56,732 nucleotides of DNA from NCBI GenBank assembly GCA_047638695.1, contig JBLINY010000020.1, forward strand, positions 1 to 56,732, written 5' to 3'. The translations under genes were made by a program, and so were the position numbers. Position 1 is the first letter of the stretch. Each line of letters opens with the position of its first letter. The DNA is from JAHECQ01 sp047638695 (GTDB lineage: Bacteria > Actinomycetota > Acidimicrobiia > Acidimicrobiales > SZUA-35). The notes under the pieces were generated by a model. The model ran no database searches and was not told the DNA's origin. It worked only from the letters and a program-made list of their open reading frames with translations. Shown here piece after piece: positions 1 through 8,765 of the stretch.

Positions 1-1
1 G

Positions 2-489
2 GTGACACTCCGGACGAGCGTTGCGCCTGCCGAGGTTCTTCACCCTGACTTCGTTCAGACTGTGCTCGATGCCACGAGAGTCAACCCACGGGTGAAGGTC
101 GGCCTGGAAATGAACCCAACCCCCCCCCTGGAGATGCGAGGGAAGCCCATGAAGTATTGACGACCTTGGTTTCCCATGGTGCCCGTGGAGCGATTGGCGA
201 CTTCGGGATAGGATTAGCCAACTTCGACGTATTGCAGCAGCTGCCCTTCGACGCAGTTCGTTTTGGTCAGCCGCTTGTGGCTCAGGTGAGTGGGAACACC
301 ATGGCGGCCCAGACCTTCGCCACGCTCATCGGTTTGGCACAGCTCGCAGGACTCGAGACGACGGCCTCAGGTGTCGAGCGCCCCGAGCAGCTGAAGGTTG
401 TCGCTGACGCTGGTTGCCAGATCGGCCAGGGCTTCCACTTCGCCGGATCGATGGATCCCGGCGAACTGCGAGCGTACCTGCAGCGCTGA
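2..489 (+). pseudogene. EAL-domain protein, C-terminal part, frameshifted and catalytically degenerate
   Basis: This is the C-terminal half of an EAL (cyclic-di-GMP phosphodiesterase) domain whose 5' part lies outside the window. The first stretch is readable from base 2 (HPDFVQTVLDATR, then GLEMN, equivalent to the metal-binding ExTE strand). It meets a stop just after a run of nine C at 120-128; the homology resumes in the next frame (AIGDFGIGLANFDVLQQLP) to a TGA at 487-489. One missing base in the C run would restore a single frame. Several catalytic positions are altered: the DDFG motif reads GDFG, the LKID strand reads VRFG (Lys and Asp lost), and the AEGVE loop reads ASGVE (catalytic Glu lost). 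Even with the frame repaired this would probably be a non-hydrolysing c-di-GMP-binding or structural EAL domain. Whether the frameshift is biological or a homopolymer error cannot be decided here. Confidence 0.75.
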
Positions 490-508
490 ATCGGTAGCAG
501 ACTCAGAC

Positions 509-961
509 TCAGACCCCGAGTCCGGCAGCCATTGCTGCACCCAACTCCCAACAGCTGTCGAGGTCGGCGGGTGTTGGCGAGGCTGTGAGGGTCACCGGGG
601 CTTGGGCCAGATGCCAATTTAGTCCGGTTGTTATGCGCCCGACCGCGGCGACCGTGCTGTCGACATCGTTATTTCCATGGACGTACAGGCCATAGGGCCG
701 GCCGGCCGTGTGGTCGAGGCATGGGTAGTAGATCGTGTCGAAGAAGTGCTTCAGTGCCCCACTCATGTAGCCGAGGTTGGCCGGCGTGCCGAGCAGATAG
801 CCGTCGGCTGAGAGGACGTCGCTTGCCGTTGCTCCCAGCGCCGGACGGCGAACCACCTCGACTCCCTCGATGCCATCGGCCGCGGTTCCGTCGAGCACGG
901 CACGGAACATGGCATCCATCGCCGGTGAGGGCGTGTGATGAACAAGGAGAAGTTTGGCCAC
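509..961 (-). CDS. Flavodoxin-like / NADPH-dependent FMN reductase family protein
   Basis: A 150-residue flavodoxin-fold protein. It opens with KLLLVHHTPSPAMDAM, the beta1-loop-alpha1 that holds the FMN phosphate. The middle has SADGYLLGTPANLGYMSG followed by KHFFDTIYYP, the pattern of flavodoxin and WrbA/NAD(P)H-dependent FMN reductase families (loop contacting the isoalloxazine, then the 'xxFxD' helix). It probably carries electrons or reduces flavin in the cytoplasm; the partner is unknown. I chose GTG at 961 because it places the first beta strand at the N-terminus as usual for the family; an ATG at 994 would add 11 residues of no evident homology. Convergent with the EAL gene remnant. 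Confidence 0.7.
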   Translation of the reverse strand: MAKLLLVHHTPSPAMDAMFRAVLDGTAADGIEGVEVVRRPALGATASDVLSADGYLLGTPANLGYMSGALKHFFDTIYYPCLDHTAGRPYGLYVHGNNDVDSTVAAVGRITTGLNWHLAQAPVTLTASPTPADLDSCWELGAAMAAGLGV

Positions 962-1018
962 GGTTTCATCGTCGCCGAGACACGATGCGCCCACCTACTT
1001 TTGATCTACTTTTAGCCA

Positions 1019-1561
1019 ATGCACGAGCACCCCGAACGCGTGACCCGCTTACTGGATCACCTCACGACCGTGGTGCGAGGTCTCCGAGCCGTTGCAGGAG
1101 TCTTTTTGGTCATGGCTCTAGCCGGAGGGGTCCTAGTATTCGCCGGATTCGTGCGAGCTGGTTGGCTTTGGTGGGTTGGTCTCGTCCTCGGTGCCGTCGT
1201 TGCCCTTCCGGCTGTTGCCCTGTGGCGGTTTAGATCTGGTCTGATACCGGCGCTTGGCCTACCAGACCTACTTCGAGACCTGCCAACGAGCGTCGAGGAG
1301 GTGAAGGATGACCTGGCCCCGATGGCTGCCGCTCTCGATGGCGTTGTGGACAAGCCAAAGTCGCCCTGGGCCATGTTTCATTCGATTCGAGGAACCAAAT
1401 CAGCTATCGACGCCTTCAATGACAGCGTGTACGGCCAGCTGGTGGGAAACGCAGCTGTCCTGCATCCCGCGGCTCTAATGGCAGGTGCCACCTCCACCGT
1501 GTTCGCCACTGGGTCACTGCTTCTTGGTGTCCTTCTGTTTTTTCTCGCCGGCCAGTTCTGA
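1019..1561 (+). CDS. Hypothetical membrane protein with three transmembrane segments
   Basis: A 180-residue protein of unknown function. Hydrophobic segments lie at about residues 24-44 (AVAGVFLVMALAGG region), 49-69 (WLWWVGLVLGAVVALPAVALW is the core) and 157-178 near the C-terminus. Between the second and third segments is a roughly 85-residue polar stretch with LPDLLRDLPTSVEEVKDDL, a probable amphipathic helix. I recognise no named domain. It starts with ATG at 1019; no strong ribosome site is visible. It lies alone, convergent with the RraA-like gene, from which it is separated by 15 bases. Confidence 0.6.
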   Translation: MHEHPERVTRLLDHLTTVVRGLRAVAGVFLVMALAGGVLVFAGFVRAGWLWWVGLVLGAVVALPAVALWRFRSGLIPALGLPDLLRDLPTSVEEVKDDLAPMAAALDGVVDKPKSPWAMFHSIRGTKSAIDAFNDSVYGQLVGNAAVLHPAALMAGATSTVFATGSLLLGVLLFFLAGQF

Positions 1562-1576
1562 GGGGAGCATCCGACG

Positions 1577-2278
1577 CTAGTGGCCAGGACCTCCGCCCAT
1601 GAGGTCGAGCAGCTTGTCGATGGTGAAGCCGGGCTGCTGGCTGGCCTCGATCAGCACCCGCTCCTTGGCCGCGATGTCTCGGGCGGCCTGAGGGACGTCC
1701 CTGGCAACATCCAGGGGGATGACGACGGCGCCGTGTTGATCGGCATGGATGAGGTCGCCGGGCTCAACGGTCATGCCGTGGACCGTCACCGTCACGGCGA
1801 ACTCCTCGACTCTGACCCACGCATGTGACGGCGCGGCCATTCCGGCCAGCATCTGGAAGCCGGCGGCGGCATCGTCAAGATCGCGGATGCTCCCGTTCGT
1901 GATCACTCCAAGTGAACCGAGACCCTTGTGGAGGTTGGTGTTCACCTCTCCCCACCAGGCGCCGTAGCCGGGAACGGCGTCGAGGTCTTCGATCACGGTG
2001 ATCGTGGGTCCGGGTCCGTCTGCCTGGTGGGTGTAGTAGCCGAATCGCACCTTGGTCGTTTCTGCGGCGTCGAGGGTTGACGGTTGCATGGATCGCAAGG
2101 TGGCGGTGCGGGCGTAGCCGACCATTGGCTCGAGCTCGGGCCGAGGACAGAAGAAGGGTTGAACCGAGTAGCTGCTGCCTCGCCGACTGGGTGCCACGAT
2201 TTCGAGCGCATTGCACACGGTCGGGGTGTCAAGGGCCCGGAGCGCGGCTAGTTCGTCATCGTTCAGGAGATCAGCCAT
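1577..2278 (-). CDS. RraA-like / HMG-CHA aldolase family protein
   Basis: A 233-residue member of the RraA-like superfamily (4-hydroxy-4-methyl-2-oxoglutarate/4-carboxy-4-hydroxy-2-oxoadipate aldolases, regulators of RNase E activity, and proteins once called 'demethylmenaquinone methyltransferase'). The signature is GVITNGSIRDLDD, which holds the Arg-Asp pair used for substrate and metal binding, preceded by the glycine-rich LHKGLGS loop, and PGDLIHADQHGAVVIP near the C-terminus. It starts 9 bases after the stop of the MFS gene on the same strand, so an SDR-MFS-RraA unit is likely, suggesting uptake and cleavage of a hydroxy-oxo acid. RNase E control is unlikely in this lineage; aldolase or oxaloacetate decarboxylase-like activity is my preferred reading. 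Confidence 0.8.
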   Translation of the reverse strand: MADLLNDDELAALRALDTPTVCNALEIVAPSRRGSSYSVQPFFCPRPELEPMVGYARTATLRSMQPSTLDAAETTKVRFGYYTHQADGPGPTITVIEDLDAVPGYGAWWGEVNTNLHKGLGSLGVITNGSIRDLDDAAAGFQMLAGMAAPSHAWVRVEEFAVTVTVHGMTVEPGDLIHADQHGAVVIPLDVARDVPQAARDIAAKERVLIEASQQPGFTIDKLLDLMGGGPGH

Positions 2279-2287
2279 GTCCTGACC

Positions 2288-3595
2288 CTACGTCGGCTGA
2301 GCGCTTCGTTCGCGCGAGCTTGGCGGAGCGAGCCAGGTAGTGACGACCAGCAACAACACGGCAATGGGTAGCGATACCGAAAGCCACAGGGCGTGGCGAT
2401 AGCTGCCGGTCGTTGATTGCACCAGGGCAAAAAACGCGGGACCAATGCCGCTGCCGATAACCATGGCACTCATTTGGATGCTTGCTATCGAGCCGAGATG
2501 GGTTCGGCCAAAGAGCTTGGGCATGGCGGCGGAAGTGAGGGGAGAGAAGCAGCCCTGAGACGCGCCCCAGGCCACGATGGCGACGAGGCGGAACGTCGGC
2601 CGGTCCATCTCGGCAACGCTCAGATACATCACCAGCTGCAGGGTCGCCATGACCGTGGCAATGGCCACGGGATTGATGCGATCGACCAGATAGCCGCCGA
2701 GCAGCGAGACGGGAATGCTGATCGACGCGATGGCGACGAAGATGCCGACTGCTTCGGTCTCGGTCATCCCCATCTCGCGCCCAAGGTCGATGATGTGAAA
2801 GGTCAAGGCGGTGCCGACCATGGAAAGAGCGGCCACCGGGAGGGTGAGGATCCAGAATCTGGGGTCGCGAAGCGCTTCGCCCCTGGTGATGGCCGGGTCG
2901 CCGACAAGGCTGATGGCGAGTGCGTCTTCCCCCTCCTCAATCGCTCCACCGCCGTCGATTCGCAGTCCGGCCTCTTCAGGACTGTTGCGAAAGAAGGTCA
3001 GCACGATGGCGCCGACAACCAGCACGAGTCCGATGGCCATCTGTCGCCAGGCTGTTCGGAACCCTGAGTAGGCAACCCAGGCGAATAGCAGTTGCGGCGA
3101 CAGCGAGAACATGTAGCTCATGGCTGCTGACGAAACGGAAGTCACGGTGCCTCGGCGCCGGTCGAACCAGCGCGAGATCATGGTGCGGGACGAAAGGGTC
3201 AGCAGGCCCTGACCGGTGAAACGGAGGAATCCGAATCCGATGCTCATCACCACAAGCCCGGTCGCCGATCCCATCGGGCCAACGAAACTGAGTGCGGTAA
3301 TGGTGGCGGCTAGTCCGACTACGGCAACGATGGCGACCACACGACTTCCCACCCGATCGATCCACCGACCGGCGGTAGGGAGTACGAAGCCGCTGGCCGT
3401 TGTGCCAATGAAGTAGGCCGCTGCGAGCTGCAATCGTGAGAGGCCGGTTGCCTCGATCAGATGATCGGTGAAAACACTTACGCCGGCTGTCTGACCGGGG
3501 ACACTGGCCAGCATGCCCAAGGTGCCGACCAGCACGATGACCCAGCCGTAGTAGACCGGAAGTCGGCCGGGGTCGAATGGCCGACGTCCGCTCAA
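2288..3595 (-). CDS. Major facilitator superfamily transporter
   Basis: A 435-residue polytopic membrane protein of MFS type. It begins with VYYGWVIVLVGTLGMLASVPGQ, a first helix typical of the oxalate/formate and monocarboxylate-porter-like MFS group. The loop 2-3 motif appears as GRWIDRVGSR (family motif A, G-x-x-x-D-R-x-G-x-R). About twelve hydrophobic segments are apparent. It sits between an SDR gene (55 bases upstream) and an RraA-like aldolase gene (9 bases downstream) on the same strand, so an organic-acid substrate is plausible, but the substrate cannot be read from sequence. Confidence 0.85.
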   Translation of the reverse strand: MSGRRPFDPGRLPVYYGWVIVLVGTLGMLASVPGQTAGVSVFTDHLIEATGLSRLQLAAAYFIGTTASGFVLPTAGRWIDRVGSRVVAIVAVVGLAATITALSFVGPMGSATGLVVMSIGFGFLRFTGQGLLTLSSRTMISRWFDRRRGTVTSVSSAAMSYMFSLSPQLLFAWVAYSGFRTAWRQMAIGLVLVVGAIVLTFFRNSPEEAGLRIDGGGAIEEGEDALAISLVGDPAITRGEALRDPRFWILTLPVAALSMVGTALTFHIIDLGREMGMTETEAVGIFVAIASISIPVSLLGGYLVDRINPVAIATVMATLQLVMYLSVAEMDRPTFRLVAIVAWGASQGCFSPLTSAAMPKLFGRTHLGSIASIQMSAMVIGSGIGPAFFALVQSTTGSYRHALWLSVSLPIAVLLLVVTTWLAPPSSRERSAQPT

Positions 3596-3650
3596 GATCT
3601 CGTCCTATCTGCCCAGAGCGGGCACTGCACCTCTTGCTGGAGTCGCGCGG

Positions 3651-4436
3651 TTACACGACGGGCGACATGCCGCCATCGACATTGATGGCGGTTCCCGTGA
3701 TGAAGGCCGCTTTGTCGCTGGCCAAAAAGCACGCCATGTTGGCGAACTCGGCCGCATCGCCCATACGCCCGAGCGGTACGGCCTTGGCCCGAGAGGCGAG
3801 GAACTCCTCGAATGTCTTGTCCGGCATTTGTTCGGTGTGCATCCGGTGCCACTGGTTGGTGACCAGAATCCCGGTGTTCAGTGCGTTCACCAGGATGCCA
3901 TCGGCCGCGAACTCACTGGCCAGAACTTTGGTGAGCGCCATCCCGGCTGCTCGGCTTACCGAGGTGGGGGCGCTCTTGGCCGGTGGTGCCTTGGCTGCGG
4001 TATTCAGCACATTGATGATGCGGCCCCAATGCTGTTCTTTCATGGCCGGGATGCACAGGCGGGCCAGGCGGGCAGCTGCCAACAACTTTAAGTCGAAGTC
4101 GTTTTGCCAGTCGTCGTCGGTGATCTGTTCGAACGGTTTGGCGGCCGATGTGCCCGCGTTGTTGACCAGGATGTCAATGGCGCCGACGGCCTTGACAGCA
4201 TCGGCGTGGGCGGCCGAAAGAGCGGCAGCGTCTCGGACGTCGCAGGCCAACCCCACAACTTGTGCTTCGGGCGCAACGGCTCCGATCGAGGCGACGGCCT
4301 CATCGAGGGTCGACTGCGTTCGGCCGAGGATCACCACCGCCGCTCCCGATCGGGCGAACTCGGTGGCCATGGCCCGTCCCAGCCCAAGGCTGCCGCCGGT
4401 GATCAATGCTGTCTTGTTGTCGAGCCTCACGTCCAT
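3651..4436 (-). CDS. SDR-family protein lacking the canonical Ser-Tyr-Lys catalytic residues
   Basis: A 261-residue short-chain dehydrogenase/reductase-fold protein. The coenzyme-binding TGGSLGLG (residues 13-20), the CDVRD adenine-pocket strand and NNAG (92-95) are intact, and the C-terminus has the usual TGTAINVDGG. The active site is not: where the family has Ser, then Y-x-x-x-K, this protein has INVLNTAAK and APTSVSRAAG, giving Asn near 145, Thr at 158 and Arg at 162. It therefore binds a nucleotide but should not work by the standard mechanism. I chose ATG at 4436, just before the RLDNKTALITGG strand; an upstream start would overlap the divergent HAD gene. It leads the likely SDR-MFS-RraA operon. 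Confidence 0.8.
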   Translation of the reverse strand: MDVRLDNKTALITGGSLGLGRAMATEFARSGAAVVILGRTQSTLDEAVASIGAVAPEAQVVGLACDVRDAAALSAAHADAVKAVGAIDILVNNAGTSAAKPFEQITDDDWQNDFDLKLLAAARLARLCIPAMKEQHWGRIINVLNTAAKAPPAKSAPTSVSRAAGMALTKVLASEFAADGILVNALNTGILVTNQWHRMHTEQMPDKTFEEFLASRAKAVPLGRMGDAAEFANMACFLASDKAAFITGTAINVDGGMSPVV

Positions 4437-4476
4437 GGCCTCACCGTAGGCTCGCCTACCGGAAGCTGTCGCACTC

Positions 4477-5175
4477 ATGTCGTACACCACCGTCCTCCTC
4501 GATCTCGACCACACGCTGTTCGATACCGACGCGTCCGAAGAGGCTGCCTTTGGCCAAGCCCTCGTGGCATCAGGAATCGACGACCCGTGGCCCCACTTCG
4601 AGACCTACCGGCGCATCAACCGCGCTCTGTGGAAGCAGGTTGAACAGGCGACGCTGACACCGGATCAGGTCAAGACCGAGCGCTTTCGTCAGCTTGGCGC
4701 CGAGCTTCAGCTCGACGCTGACCCAATGGCGATGGCCGAGCGTTTCACCGTCGGCCTCGGAGCCAACGGCGACCTCTACCCGGGGGCCCGCAAGGCTCTC
4801 GACGATTTAGCGGCGGGCACCAGCCTGGCGCTGATCACCAATGGTCTCAGCGCCGTTCAGCGTGCGCGGATTGAGCGTCTTGATCTTGGCCACTACTTCG
4901 ATGCCGTCATCATCTCGGCCGAGGTTGGTGTGGCCAAACCAGGTTCGGCCATCTTTGATCTCACGTTCGACGCACTCCGAACGCTGGCCGGAGCCCCTCC
5001 TTTGAAGGATGGGTCGGTGATGGTCGGCGACAGCCTCACCAGCGATATCAAGGGCGGTCGCGACTATGGGTTGGCTACCTGTTGGTACAACCCAATGGGT
5101 GCGGTCTCCGGGGCCAACCAGATAACGCACGAGATTAATGATCTCGCCGACTTAGCGACCACTCTTCTGGGTTGA
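4477..5175 (+). CDS. HAD-superfamily phosphatase, YjjG-like (subfamily IA)
   Basis: A 232-residue haloacid-dehalogenase-superfamily hydrolase. Motif I is LLDLDHTLFD (nucleophile Asp9, acid/base Asp11), motif II LALITNG, motif III the Lys in GVAKPG, and motif IV MVGDSLTSDIKGG. The helical cap lies between motif I and motif II, the IA arrangement, and the overall pattern resembles YjjG/pyrimidine 5'-nucleotidases acting on non-canonical nucleotides. It probably dephosphorylates a small phosphorylated metabolite in the cytoplasm. It is divergent from the SDR gene with 40 bases between the starts, and convergent with gpmI, from which it is separated by only 7 bases. Confidence 0.85.
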   Translation: MSYTTVLLDLDHTLFDTDASEEAAFGQALVASGIDDPWPHFETYRRINRALWKQVEQATLTPDQVKTERFRQLGAELQLDADPMAMAERFTVGLGANGDLYPGARKALDDLAAGTSLALITNGLSAVQRARIERLDLGHYFDAVIISAEVGVAKPGSAIFDLTFDALRTLAGAPPLKDGSVMVGDSLTSDIKGGRDYGLATCWYNPMGAVSGANQITHEINDLADLATTLLG

Positions 5176-5182
5176 ACGAGCG

Positions 5183-6814
5183 CTAGCTCGGCGAGATCAG
5201 GCTGGTGTCGTAGCCCCGGGGGGCGGCGAACCCCATCAGGTTCAGCAGCGTTGCTGCCACGTTCGTGAGGCCTGCGTTTGGAATCTGGGTCAGCGCGTAG
5301 GGCACGGGTGCTGTGGGGTCATGAATGGCGAAGACAACGGGGGACAGGGTGTGTGATGTCTTCGGTGACCGGACGCCGTCGCTTTCGGTGTACATGACGT
5401 CGGCGTTGCCGTGATCGGCGGTGAACACCAGCGCGCCGCCTAGTTCGTCGACGACGGTGATCAGTTCGGCCACACAACCGTCGAGCACTTCCATGGCTTC
5501 GATCGTGGCCTCCAGGTCACCGGTGTGGCCAACCATGTCGCCGTTTGGGAAGTTCAGGCGACCAAACCGGTAGGTGCCCGTTCGCAGCAGCTCGATGGTT
5601 CGGTCCGTGATCTCTCGCAACTTCATGCCTGGCGCCGTGTTGAACTCGACGTTGTCGGAAGGAATCTCGACATAGGTTTCGAGAGATTCGTCGAGGTAGC
5701 CCGAACGGTTCCCGTTCCAGAAGTAGGTGACGTGCCCGAACTTCTGCGTCTCGCTGATGGCGAAACTGCGGACGCCCTCGTTGCATAGAAACTCGCTGAT
5801 GGTGCGATCGATGGCGGGCGGTTCGACAAGGTAGTTCTTCGGTACCTGAAGGTCGCCGTCGTACTGCAACATGCCGGCAAAGAATACGTCGGGGTATTGA
5901 CCGCGATCGAAGGCATCGAAGGAGACGTCTTCGTATGCCTGGCTAATCTCGATGGCTCGATCGCCTCGGAAGTTGTAGAGCAGCACGGCATCGCCATCAG
6001 CCATAGTCCCGGTTGGCGACCCATCGTCACCGACGATGACAAAGGGGTCGAGATACTGATCGCCCTTGTCGCTCTCGGCGTACATCGTCTCGACTGCTGT
6101 TGACGCGGAAGCGAAGGGCCGGCCGACTCCGTGCGTGTGGCAGTGGTATCCCCGCTCGACCATCGGCCAGTCGGCCCCATAGCGGTCCATGGTGATGGTC
6201 ATGCGCCCGCCGCCGGATGCGATTCGGTAATCGGCTCCGTGGTGTTCGTTGATCTTCTGCAGCACCTGCTCGGTCTGAGCGATGTAGTCGAGGGCCGAAC
6301 GCGGCCCGACATCGCGACCGTCGAGCAGGATGTGCAGCCGAGCTCTGGGGACACCCTGGTCGGCTGCGACCTCGAGTAGGTGGTAAAGGTGGTCGTTGTT
6401 GCTGTGAACGTTTCCGTCGGAGTGCAGACCAAGCAAATGTAGTGTTCCGCCGTTCCTCGACTGCTCGACTGCGGTAACCCACACCGGATTGGTGAACAGG
6501 CCTCCGCTGGCGAGGGCGTGGTTCACCAATTTCGCTCCCTGGGCAAAGATGCGCCCGGCGCCGAGAGCGTTGTGACCGACCTCGCTGTTGCCCATGTCAT
6601 CATCTGACGGCAGGCCAACGGCCGGCCCGTGGGCCAGTAGTTCGACGGCAAGCGGCCCGGCGGCGAGAGCGTCGAGGGTTGGGGTCGCGGCCGTGGTGAC
6701 GGCGTTTGCTGGGCCGTCCGGGGCGATGCCGACGCCGTCAGCGATGACCAACAGCAAGGGTCCGTTACGAGTGCCCAAGCCGTCGAAGGGTTCGAGGTGA
6801 AGACCGGATGACAT
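5183..6814 (-). CDS. gpmI: 2,3-bisphosphoglycerate-independent phosphoglycerate mutase
   Basis: A 543-residue cofactor-independent phosphoglycerate mutase, which interconverts 3- and 2-phosphoglycerate in glycolysis through a phosphoserine intermediate and two Mn2+ ions. The N-terminal metal site is LLVIADGVG (Asp26), the nucleophile Ser77 sits in DDDMGNSEVGH, the substrate-binding domain has LLDGRDVGPRSAL and a GGGRMTITMDRY stretch, and the C-terminal metal-ligand region has NFPNGDMVGHTGD and FTADHGNADVM. Length and domain order (phosphatase domain split by a transferase domain) match the family. A single gene with its own promoter region, divergent from the small membrane protein at 6902. 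Confidence 0.95.
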   Translation of the reverse strand: MSSGLHLEPFDGLGTRNGPLLLVIADGVGIAPDGPANAVTTAATPTLDALAAGPLAVELLAHGPAVGLPSDDDMGNSEVGHNALGAGRIFAQGAKLVNHALASGGLFTNPVWVTAVEQSRNGGTLHLLGLHSDGNVHSNNDHLYHLLEVAADQGVPRARLHILLDGRDVGPRSALDYIAQTEQVLQKINEHHGADYRIASGGGRMTITMDRYGADWPMVERGYHCHTHGVGRPFASASTAVETMYAESDKGDQYLDPFVIVGDDGSPTGTMADGDAVLLYNFRGDRAIEISQAYEDVSFDAFDRGQYPDVFFAGMLQYDGDLQVPKNYLVEPPAIDRTISEFLCNEGVRSFAISETQKFGHVTYFWNGNRSGYLDESLETYVEIPSDNVEFNTAPGMKLREITDRTIELLRTGTYRFGRLNFPNGDMVGHTGDLEATIEAMEVLDGCVAELITVVDELGGALVFTADHGNADVMYTESDGVRSPKTSHTLSPVVFAIHDPTAPVPYALTQIPNAGLTNVAATLLNLMGFAAPRGYDTSLISPS

Positions 6815-6901
6815 CCCAGGAGTCTAGAAGCCGTATGCCGTTGTGGCCGGCGCCGCGGTAGTCGTTGTCTGGGTCACTGTGCCAGGATTAGGGTCGCGGC
6901 G

Positions 6902-7351
6902 ATGGGCTTGGCGGCTGCGTGGATGGAACCCCCTCGATCGACCGTGCGGGCCGCGCATCTGGCGCTGTTCGGCTGCGTCTTCTACCTCGGCGTGTCCTAT
7001 ATGCACTTCTGGTCGCGTCCGGTCGGGTCCTCGCCCTGGCCGTCCCTTGCCCTGGCTGGTCTGGCTGTTGTCTCCGGTCTTGTTGGGGTCGGCCTCATCC
7101 GGATCCGTCCCAATAGTTGGAGTCTGGCCCACACCTTCTTCGTCATCCTTGGTCTGGGCAACTTGTCGCTGACACCGCTGATGTTCGAACTGCCGATCGT
7201 GTTTGTTCCGATCGGGGGCCTGCTCTGCATCGTCATTCTTAAGAGGCTGCAAACTGAAGACGCGTTTGCCCTGGCCGAACCCGAGGCTCGAGCGCAACAG
7301 CCGAAACCGGTGGTTTTTCGAGAGAGAATCCCACACTCGAGCGGGCGTTAG
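6902..7351 (+). CDS. Small membrane protein, four predicted transmembrane segments
   Basis: A 149-residue protein of unknown function with hydrophobic segments at about residues 19-36 (LALFGCVFYLGVSYMHFW), 45-66 (SLALAGLAVVSGLVGVG), 74-93 (TFFVILGLGNLSLT) and 97-114 (LPIVFVPIGGLLCIVIL), followed by a short polar tail. No named domain is recognised. The ATG at 6902 is chosen; no convincing Shine-Dalgarno sequence is seen. The opposite strand is also open here, but its translation is a low-complexity polar product typical of an antisense shadow, so I favour the plus-strand reading. Confidence 0.55.
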   Translation: MGLAAAWMEPPRSTVRAAHLALFGCVFYLGVSYMHFWSRPVGSSPWPSLALAGLAVVSGLVGVGLIRIRPNSWSLAHTFFVILGLGNLSLTPLMFELPIVFVPIGGLLCIVILKRLQTEDAFALAEPEARAQQPKPVVFRERIPHSSGR

Positions 7352-7395
7352 TAAGGGTCGAGCTGCCGGTGGTCCAGTAGTTGACGGGCCAGTTG

Positions 7396-8652
7396 TTAGA
7401 TGGCCAAGGCCGCTTGTCGTGTACGAGTGAATCCGTTCACCAGTAGAAGGCCAGCGGCGGCGATGCCGATCATTGACAGGATGTGATAACCGGTCATCGT
7501 GAGGATGATGCCCGACGCCAGAGCCGCAACTCCGGAGACGATGGCAGCCAAAAGATCGGCGGCACCTTGAACCGACACACGGTCGGTGGCCGTAACTGAC
7601 TCGGTCAGTAGTGCACTACCTGCCACCATGCCAAAGCTCCAGCCGAGACCGAGCAGGTAGAGCCCGGGGAAGAGCAGCAGCTTGGGTGCATCGCCCGCCA
7701 GTGAGGTCAGGGTGGTTGCGAGCACGAGAACAAAGCCGCCGAAGGCAATAGATGGCATCTTGCCGAACCGGTCGGCCGCCCAACCGGCCAGCGGGGCTGA
7801 AGCAAACATTCCGAGCACATGGGCGGAGATAACCCACCCGATGATCGAATCGCTGTGGTCGTGTGCCTCCATGTGCACCGGGGTCATAGCCATGACGCCG
7901 ACCATGACGGCTTGAGAGACAACCAGTGACAGTAGGGCCAGCCGGGTCTGGGGCTGAGCGAGCATGATCCTGAGACTGTCGGTGAAGTTGGCCCGTTCAG
8001 GTGACGTTGCACTGTCGAGTCCACCGATGAGCACCAGTGGGTCGGGGCGGAGCCTGATCCCCACGATGATGGCGCCGACCACGAACAGAACGGCAGTTAC
8101 CACATAGACGCCAGCCCGTTCGTCGAACCCAAAACTCTGACCAATCCGATCGGCCGGGCCTACCAGGGTTGGTCCGAACACAGCTCCGATGGTTGAGGCA
8201 AAGACGATGAAGCTAATTGCCTTTGCCTTTCGATCGGCCAACGCTAAGTCGGCCGCTGCGTACCGCGAGAGGTTGCTGGCACCCGACCCAACGCCGATAC
8301 CTACGAGGCCGACAAGGAAGATGATGATCGAGTCCATCTGCGCCCCGAGCAGAGCGATGCCGCTGCCGACGGCGGCAATTAGGTAGCCGGCAACCAGGCC
8401 GGGCCGTCGGCCTCGTCGGTTCATGTACGAGCTAATGCTCTTGGCACTGAAAGCGGTACCGACGGTAATGGCGACCGTGGATAGGCCAGCGAATGTGGCG
8501 CTGCCAAGCATGTCCTTGATGAGCAGAGCCGCGATCGGAAATCCGAGCGTCATCCCGGCACGAGCAAACAAGCCGCTGGCGAACAGGGTGCTGAGCGTCT
8601 GTTTTTGGGTGCTTGCTCGAAGTGTCTCGTCGAGCTCGAAAGTTTCAGTCAT
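7396..8652 (-). CDS. Major facilitator superfamily transporter
   Basis: A 418-residue MFS protein with about twelve hydrophobic helices. The first helix follows a roughly 20-residue polar N-terminus (MTETFELDETLRASTQK), motif A-like sequence is seen as SYMNRRGRRPG in the first half and AGWAADRFGKMPS in the second half, the internal repeat expected for MFS. Drug or metabolite efflux is likely but the substrate is not readable. ATG at 8652 is preferred over an upstream ATG at 8721 because the latter adds a sequence with no membrane or family similarity and would overlap the upstream region of the next gene. Divergent from the ThDP enzyme gene (114 bases). Confidence 0.85.
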   Translation of the reverse strand: MTETFELDETLRASTQKQTLSTLFASGLFARAGMTLGFPIAALLIKDMLGSATFAGLSTVAITVGTAFSAKSISSYMNRRGRRPGLVAGYLIAAVGSGIALLGAQMDSIIIFLVGLVGIGVGSGASNLSRYAAADLALADRKAKAISFIVFASTIGAVFGPTLVGPADRIGQSFGFDERAGVYVVTAVLFVVGAIIVGIRLRPDPLVLIGGLDSATSPERANFTDSLRIMLAQPQTRLALLSLVVSQAVMVGVMAMTPVHMEAHDHSDSIIGWVISAHVLGMFASAPLAGWAADRFGKMPSIAFGGFVLVLATTLTSLAGDAPKLLLFPGLYLLGLGWSFGMVAGSALLTESVTATDRVSVQGAADLLAAIVSGVAALASGIILTMTGYHILSMIGIAAAGLLLVNGFTRTRQAALAI

Positions 8653-8765
8653 CTGCGTCTTTCGTGGTCGGCGGCCACCGTAGGTTGATTGCGTCGCCTC
8701 TCCCAACGCGCGGTTCGCCAACTACGTTGACCGGTGGGGACCAATTCCAACGATCGGGGAACACT

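Noticed and set aside
6824..7336. Minus-strand open frame of 170 codons opposite the small membrane protein
   Set aside because: Its translation is a low-complexity, Gln/Asp/Arg-rich polar sequence typical of the antisense of a membrane protein, while the plus strand gives four coherent hydrophobic helices.
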